Source: Pseudomonas baltica
GTDB taxonomy: Bacteria > Pseudomonadota > Gammaproteobacteria > Pseudomonadales > Pseudomonadaceae
Length of the DNA stretch: 64,000 nt
Direction of reading: 5' to 3'
NCBI RefSeq assembly: GCF_031880315.1
Contig: NZ_CP134771.1
Span: 62,001 to 126,000 of the forward strand
The first letter of the stretch is position 1, and each line of letters opens with the position of its first letter. Positions 58,870 to 64,000 of the stretch are shown here, piece by piece. Under the pieces are notes generated by a model. It was not told where the DNA came from. It saw nothing but the letters and a program-made list of their open reading frames with translations, and made no database searches. The translations under genes were made by a program, and so were the position numbers.

Positions 58870-60074
58870 CTAACCGAGGCGCCCGCCAACGGACAACGCC
58901 ACCCCTCGGGCCGAGAGGGTATTAAGTAAACAAGCGACGAACCGCTCGCACATCGCCAACTGCTCGAGCGACACATATTCATCAGCCTTGTGTGCCTGTT
59001 CGATCGAACCCGGGCCACAGACGATGCTGGGGTACCCATCTGCTGGAAAAAAGACGCCTCCGTCCCGTAGGCGACATGCCCAGAGATGTCACTGCCCAGC
59101 AATTCGCGCGCCAGCGCTTGCAGCGCCTCGTTGGCATCGGAGTCCAGCGCGGGGATGTTGCCGTCGCATTGAAACTCGATGTCTGCCGAAGGATGACGTG
59201 CCTGCATTTTCGGCACTACAACATCTCGCGCGTAACGCTCGACCGACTGAATGAACCGGTCGGGATCGGCACCCGGCAGGTAGCGGTACTCGAAAGAAAA
59301 ATCGCAGTGCGCAGGAATGATGTTTCGCCCGTTGCCGCCGCTGATCGTATTAGTGGAAATGGTCGAAAACGGTACATCGAAGCTCTCAATGCGCTGCCCC
59401 TGCGATGATTCGGCTTCGGCCAGGTCCTGAATATGAGTGATCAGGCGCGACGCATACTCAATGGCGTTGACGCCCTTCGGAGTCAGTGAAGAATGGGCTG
59501 CGCAACCGGTGACACGACAGCTGTAGATACGCCCGCCCTTATGTGCCGAGACAACCTCCATGGAGGTCGGCTCCCCCACCACGCATCCGCACGGGCGAAT
59601 ACCGGCCGCATGCATGTGCGCGAGCAATCCTGGAATACCCAGGCAGCCCGCCTCCTCGTCGTGACTCAGGGCGATATGCACCGGCTCACGCAGCGTGCGC
59701 CCCTTGAGCGTCGCCGCCTGAGCCAGAACCACGCCGATGAAACCCTTCATGTCACACGCGCCGCGGCCATACAGGCGTCCATCGCGAACCTGCGCCCGGA
59801 ACGGGTCACTGCTCCAGCGCTGGCCATCCACAGGCACCACGTCGGAGTGCCCGGACAGCACGATGCCGTCCGCCCCCTGACCGAAGGTCGCGATCAAGTT
59901 GGCCTTGGAACGGTCATGGTTGAAGTCCCGGCGCACGACGGCGCCCCCCGACTCCAGGAGCCCGGCGGCACAGTCGATCAGTTGCAGATTGGAGTTTCTG
60001 CTGACGGTATCAAATCCGATCAAGGTCGATACGTGCTCGACGACTGCCTGGCTTGGTACGAGAGTAGCGGTCAT
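58870..60074 (-). pseudogene. ArgE/DapE-type M20 deacetylase, frameshifted
   Basis: Acetylornithine deacetylase-like M20 metallopeptidase. Intact to about residue 345: GHSDVVPVDG (first zinc His), GRGACDMKGF, HDEEAGCLG (catalytic Glu) and GEPTSMEV. At 59029-59032 the minus strand has CCCC where one more C restores the frame; the +1 frame then continues as PSIVCGPGSIEQAHKADEYV, containing the last zinc-ligand His, and stops at 58870-58872. One base deletion therefore truncates the active site, unless it is a sequencing error. Divergent from the MFS fragment at 60460, with palindromes between. Confidence 0.85.
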
Positions 60075-60459
60075 AAAAATCCCGATTTAGGCTGACTTAA
60101 TTTGAATTCAGTTAACCAGATTATGAAGTCAACCGGTATGTGTCAACTCTCGGATGCGTCGTGCTGAAAGGCAGACAGATATCCGAAAAAATGCACAATA
60201 ACTGGCTATAAATCGCTGTATTTACGGATAGAAAATCGTTATTTCCATTTTTTCCAGTTTTTTTAATAACGTTCTTGACGCCCGTTTTGGACAATGATCT
60301 TATCAAGTCGCAACTGAATTCAGTTAGGCCGCAGAAGCCGACGGCAGTCGCCTTTTTCTGTTCACTGCCGGTAACCCTCAGACCAACTTACGTACATGCT
60401 TCAATCGCTTGAGCGCTGGCACCCATTGGCCAGCCCCTTGCGTTTCGAAGGGGATAGAC
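60075..60459. promoter_or_regulatory. Divergent, AT-rich promoter region
   Basis: 385-bp gene-free space, clearly AT-rich compared with its surroundings (60120-60300). It contains TTTGAATTCAGTTAA at 60101-60115 and AACTGAATTCAGTT at 60312-60325. No supported gene is present. Confidence 0.55.
60312..60325. promoter_or_regulatory. Perfect palindrome AACTGAATTCAGTT
   Basis: Exact 14-bp palindrome, 135 nt upstream of the MFS fragment. A partial copy (TTTGAATTCAGTTAA, 60101-60115) lies 27 nt upstream of the deacetylase start. Likely the operator pair of the nearby GntR protein; it shares the AACTGA half-site with the cluster dyads but with different spacing. Confidence 0.6.
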
Positions 60460-60825
60460 ATGAATACGAAAACCCGACCAATAGGCGAAACGATGAACCC
60501 TTCAAGGGAAGACGCGCTCTTCCTCAAAGTGGCCTGGCGGCTGCTGCCGGTGTTGTTCATCAGCTACGTTGTCGCCTACATCGACCGTGTCAACGTAGGT
60601 TTCGCCAAGCTGCAGATGCTTCAGGACCTGCAGTTTTCCGCCGCTGTGTATGGCCTGGGCTCCGGTATTTTTTTCGTCGGCTTCCTGCTGTTTGAAATCC
60701 CCAGCAATCTGATTTTGCACAAGGTAGGTGCCCGGCCATGGCTGACACGGATCATGGTAACCTGGGGCCTGATTTCAGTGGCGACCCTTTGGGTGCAGAC
60801 ACCGATGCAGTTCTATGTCGCACAA
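60460..60825 (+). pseudogene. MFS transporter, N-terminal fragment
   Basis: The first 122 or so residues of an ACS-family (phthalate/hydroxyacid permease) MFS carrier: SYVVAYIDRVNVGFAKLQML, GLGSGIFFVGFLLFEIPSN and the motif-A-like LHKVGARPWLTRI. AAGGGG lies 7 nt before ATG 60460. Similarity stops after WVQTPMQFYVA, at the end of helix 4; the open frame then runs on to 61095 as unrelated sequence. The matching C-terminal half may be the fragment at 54262. Confidence 0.82.
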
Positions 60826-61052
60826 AGCTCGGCCTCGCGTGCCGCGTTGGAGAAGCTTCCAAGCTTTACAGTGCGCACAAACAGATTCAAGTCGCCCAGT
60901 CGCATCATTTTCTCTTTTCGAGTGAAAGTGCTGGTGAATTTACCGGCTTTTTACGTCGCAATATACCCGTCAGTATGCCCGCCTGACCACGAGACGAGGC
61001 CAGGCTCACTATTCGATATTGGCCCGCCTGAAGTAGGCCAAGGAGACCTGTT

Positions 61053-62179
61053 TTGGCTTTTAAAAAATCAATTTTGTGGACGTCTGTGGCCTTAATGGTC
61101 GCTTTCAGTAGTCAGTCTGCCCAGGCTGCTGCGCTCAGCAATCCCCCAAAAGACCAGCCTCAGGGAAAGATTGAACAGGTTTTCGCATTTCACGACGCTA
61201 TGCCAACGGGCGTCAGCATCAGTGAAAAGGGACGCATTTTTGTCAACTTCCCCCCGTTGGGGCGACAAAATGCCGTTCACTGTCGGGGAATTACGCAACG
61301 GCAAGGTGGTGCCTTATCCTGATATTGCGCTGAACCAGGCAGACCCGCAGCATCCGGAAAAGGGTTTCATCAGTGTCCAGAGTATTGTTGCCGATGGCTT
61401 GGGGCACCTGTGGATCCTTGATACCGCTGCACCCGAATTCTCCAAGCCGCTCGCGGGTGGCGCCAAGTTGGTGGCCGTTGATCTTCAGACCAACAAGGTC
61501 GTCAAGACGTTGGTCTTTCCTGAAAATGTCGTGTTGCCCAGCACCTACGTCAACGACATGCAGTTTGACTTCAGTGCCGGCAAGGAAGGCGTCATTTACA
61601 TCACCGACTCCTCTCTTAGTGGGCCGGGCGCAATCATTGTCATGGACATTGCCACGGGTAAAGCAGTACGGCGCTTGAGTGGCGCGGCATCCACATCAGC
61701 TGATCCAGACTTCGTGCCAAGGGTTGAAGGTCAACTGCTGAGAGTTCGCAATGCCGATGGAAGCAGCAAGCCATTTGCCGTTGCTTCTGACGGTATTGCT
61801 CTGTCGGCGGATCGCCAAACTCTGTATTTCTGCCAACTGTCCAGCCGCCACCTGTATTCGGTATCTACAAAGCTCTTGCGCGACCTGAGCGTCACCGAGC
61901 AACAGCTCACCGATGCAGTTAAGGATCTGGGCGAAAAAGGGCCATCGGACGGGCTGGAGGCTGACAGCGAAGGTGCTGTCTACGCTGGCGACTATGAAGA
62001 CAACAGTATTCGCAAGCGCCTGCCCGATGGCAGCTGGCAGACGGTCGTTCACGATCCACGCATACTGTGGCCGGACACACTCTCTGGAGGCGGGATTTCA
62101 TGGTGGCAAGGATTTACGAGAAAAACCCTATAGCTTGATGCGAGTGAAGATCAACGCAGCACCGGTGCAGACACGCTGA
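61053..62179 (+). pseudogene. Secreted MRJP/yellow-like propeller protein, frameshift plus deletion
   Basis: A bacterial major-royal-jelly/yellow-family beta-propeller gene (SMP-30-like). It starts at TTG 61053 with AGGAG upstream and a signal peptide (SVALMVAFSSQSAQAAA). At about 61249-61255 the coding strand has six C where five would keep NFPRWGDKMPF in frame. The second frame carries most of the propeller (SIVADGLGHLWILDTAAPEF, TYVNDMQFDF, DGLEADSEGAVYAGDYEDN). Near 62085-62095 an internal loss joins DTLSG to FHGGKDLREKPYSLMRVKI in the third frame, ending at 62179. Non-functional. Confidence 0.82.
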
Positions 62180-62192
62180 GCGGGGCCAGCCC

Positions 62193-63074
62193 ATGGATAT
62201 TCAAGCGTTGAACCTGTTTGTCAGATCCATGGAAATGGGAAACATCACCGCTGCTGGGGCGGAGTTGGGGCTGGTGCCTTCGGTAGCCAGTCAAAAACTC
62301 GCCAAGCTCGAGAAGTCATTGGGCATGCGGTTGCTGCATCGCACGACAAGGCAGGTGACACTCACAGAGGGCGGTGCGCTTTTCCTGCCCCATGCTTCTC
62401 GTATCATAGCCGCTGTGGACGAAGCTTATTTTACGACTGTGAAGAGCCAGGAGACGCCTAAACGCGTATTGCGTATCTCCGCCCCCGGCTCTTTCGCCAG
62501 GGTCTGTTTGATGCCTGCGGTGACTCGCTTTCTACGAAGCCATCCCAATCTGAAAATAGACCTGGTGCTTTCGGATGAAGTGCAAAACTTAACGGAGATC
62601 GGCATTGATGTGGCCATTCGCATCGCCGCACTGAAGGACTCAACACATGTGGCGCGCAAGCTTGGAAACGACACCCGTATTCCTTGCGCGTCCCCGGCCT
62701 ACCGTGAACAAAAAGGTGAGCCGGGAGAGCCCGAAGATTTGAGCCGCCACGATTGCATTACATTAGGAGAAGAGAATCGCTGGCACTTCGCCGGTAACGC
62801 ACGCAATCCATTTTCTATTATTAACGGCTCTTTTAGAGTCAACTGCGGGGAAGCTGCTCGAATAGCGGCTGTAGAAGGGCTGGGGATCGCTTCCATATCG
62901 CTATGGAATGCCCGAGCGTCCTTGAAAAGAGGGGATCTGGTCGAAGTCCTTTCCTCTTTTGCTCTCGAACAAAGCCGCGCTGTCTGGGCTATTTATCCCA
63001 GCTCCCGGCAAATCTCCTCCAAAGCACGCGCGTTTGTCGATTTCCTCAGCCAAGAATTTGTTGACGGATTCTGA
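62193..63074 (+). CDS. LysR-family transcriptional regulator
   Basis: 293-residue LysR-type regulator with N-terminal winged helix-turn-helix (LGLVPSVASQKLAKLEKSLG, residues 24-44) and a periplasmic-binding-protein-like effector domain from about residue 90. It belongs to the CrgA/DsdC-like subgroup by its length and pattern (TRQVTLTEGGALFLPHA). It is intact, lies 13 nt after the broken propeller gene in the same direction, and its GC is lower than in the catabolic cluster. Target unknown. Confidence 0.9.
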   Translation: MDIQALNLFVRSMEMGNITAAGAELGLVPSVASQKLAKLEKSLGMRLLHRTTRQVTLTEGGALFLPHASRIIAAVDEAYFTTVKSQETPKRVLRISAPGSFARVCLMPAVTRFLRSHPNLKIDLVLSDEVQNLTEIGIDVAIRIAALKDSTHVARKLGNDTRIPCASPAYREQKGEPGEPEDLSRHDCITLGEENRWHFAGNARNPFSIINGSFRVNCGEAARIAAVEGLGIASISLWNARASLKRGDLVEVLSSFALEQSRAVWAIYPSSRQISSKARAFVDFLSQEFVDGF

Positions 63075-63771
63075 GCGGAAAATGACCACCGAGCAGCTAT
63101 ACCCCAGAATTGACTACTGCTCAAGGTGCGTCATTTAAGTCCCCAGTTATGCGGCAGCAAGTGATCGATCTCTCTCTGTCAGGATCGCAAGAGAATAGGG
63201 CTCGATCTTGAGACTGGCCGGGGCGCTCAGGCAAGGATATCAGCAGCCCCTACCAGGTGCTCGCAGAATGTATGGTAGGTATATGCTGCCATCCGTTTGA
63301 GGAGGCCAGGGGTTCCGTGAATCCCTCGACCGACGTTAGCGCTCAGCCGCGTTATTGGAATTTCTTGAGCACAGCGCTTTGTGCCACACCTCAGAGGTGA
63401 GAAGCTGTGCGCTGACCTCCCAAAAAGTCGCTCATACATGCTGTTTTCTAATGGACACCCGTCCGCGCTTTTGCACGACGGCCAGGATTATGATTTTACT
63501 CACCTCCATCCGACCAGCATCGTCTTTAACCTCTTGGCAGGCGTGCAGATTGTAAGCGTCCGGGGAAGTCATCTACCCATCCCTGCGATGGCTGAATGTG
63601 TACGGCAACGTCTTTCAGCAGGCTTTTGAGAAGGTATTCAGCCCTCCCTAGCCCGCAAAAGCTATATTCGCTAGCTCTTAAATCACTGTCGATTTCTCGG
63701 TGGAGACGTCGGTGTAGTCAGCTTACGATAGCGCGCTCTGCATCTGTCTTTTCTCACCGGGGTACCACTGA
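63075..63771. other. 697-bp stretch with no recognisable gene
   Basis: Lower GC than the catabolic cluster. Short open frames exist on both strands (for example 63381-63629 and 63227-63439 complement), but none has a ribosome-binding site plus recognisable domain. Probably eroded intergenic or mobile-element debris. Confidence 0.5.
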
Positions 63772-64000
63772 ATGACGCCACTAAGTGCGGTTTTTCGCAA
63801 CCTTCACCAAGATAATTTGTTGGTACTCGCCAACGTGAGCGATGCTGGCAGCGCACGTATTGTCGAGAGCGTAGGGAGTAAGGCTGTCGCGACCAGCAGC
63901 GCCGCCGTTGCTTGGGCACATGGATACCAAGATGGCAATCAACTTCCCCTAAAATTGCTGACTACTACAGTTGAGTCAATGGTTCGAGTGCTTACAGTCC
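63772..64000 (+). CDS. Isocitrate lyase/PEP mutase-family protein, 5' part only
   Basis: 76 codons visible from ATG 63772 to the window edge. The N-terminal pattern FRNLHQDNLLVLANVSDAGS, then ARIVESVGSKAVATSSAAVA, is that of the ICL/PEPM superfamily (oxaloacetate decarboxylase or 2-methylisocitrate-lyase-like group), where the Asp of the N-V-S-D-A-G block lies at the strand 1 end. The enzyme cleaves or decarboxylates a C-C bond in a 2-keto or tricarboxylic acid. The rest, including the KKCGH-type active-site loop, lies outside, so the exact activity is open. Confidence 0.8.
   Translation, partial: MTPLSAVFRNLHQDNLLVLANVSDAGSARIVESVGSKAVATSSAAVAWAHGYQDGNQLPLKLLTTTVESMVRVLTV

Noticed and set aside
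60121..60306. 61-codon minus-strand frame in an AT-rich spacer
   Set aside because: No similarity, no ribosome-binding site; the region is better explained as a promoter.
63133..63181. Possible IS66 transposase tail (LLPHNWGLK on the minus strand)
   Set aside because: Only about 15 codons after an in-frame stop; too short to separate from chance.
63381..63629. 82-codon plus-strand frame
   Set aside because: No recognisable domain, no ribosome-binding site, overlapping frames on the other strand; not called as a gene.

Overview
The window is a high-GC proteobacterial chromosome (or large replicon) segment, most likely Pseudomonas. This rests on an OprD-family porin, on AAnAAnAA (Crc/Hfq-type) leader motifs at many translation starts, and on IS110 and IS3 relics. 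No rRNA, tRNA or CRISPR array was seen. The 5' edge cuts a cytochrome P450 and the 3' edge cuts an isocitrate lyase/PEP mutase-family gene.

Positions 1-52461 form one large catabolic cluster of about 40 genes, mostly in divergent pairs. From left to right it holds: P450 <-> amidohydrolase / Ltp2-like aldolase / acyl-CoA ligase / aldehyde dehydrogenase / alpha/beta hydrolase / MFS; an SDR; a TetR gene; a second aldehyde dehydrogenase and a beta-keto acid cleavage enzyme (BKACE); a leftward operon of acyl-CoA ligase, MarR, phosphotransferase, acyl-CoA dehydrogenase and SDR; an envelope module (RND/MMPL pump, YCF48-like, DUF1329, DUF1302) with an SDR; a DUF35 protein; a second TetR; an SDR and second BKACE; a leftward enoyl-CoA hydratase / MaoC-like / DHA2 transporter set; four consecutive acyl-CoA dehydrogenases; a ring-cleavage operon (YciI-like, FAH-family, FAD hydroxylase, extradiol dioxygenase, dienoyl-CoA-reductase-like); amidohydrolase / SDR / thiolase / SDR; MaoC hydratase and hydrolase; enoyl-CoA hydratase and a third TetR. 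The content suggests uptake and oxidation of a hydrophobic compound carrying both an acyl-type side chain (ligases, dehydrogenases, hydratases, thiolase, aldolase) and an aromatic ring (hydroxylase, meta-cleavage, hydrolases). The substrate cannot be named from sequence. Steroid-nucleus enzymes (KstD, KshAB) are not present in the window.

A 19-bp dyad, A(A/G)CTGAC-N5-GTCAGTT, recurs with variation at about twelve positions, almost all intergenic and before nearly every transcription unit of the cluster, including one TetR gene. A second palindrome, TGGCAGT-N-ACTGCCA, flanks the TetR gene at 10422-11033. Together they look like a local two-regulator scheme, with Crc/Hfq-type catabolite control overlaid.

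Positions 52462-63771 are a scrambled border: an IS110 transposase with two in-frame stops, an IS3 orfA scrap, an MFS C-terminal fragment, an intact OprD-type porin, D-2-hydroxyacid dehydrogenase, HpcH/HpaI aldolase, GntR regulator, a frameshifted ArgE-like deacetylase, an MFS N-terminal fragment, a broken secreted propeller gene, an intact LysR gene, and about 700 bp with no recognisable gene.
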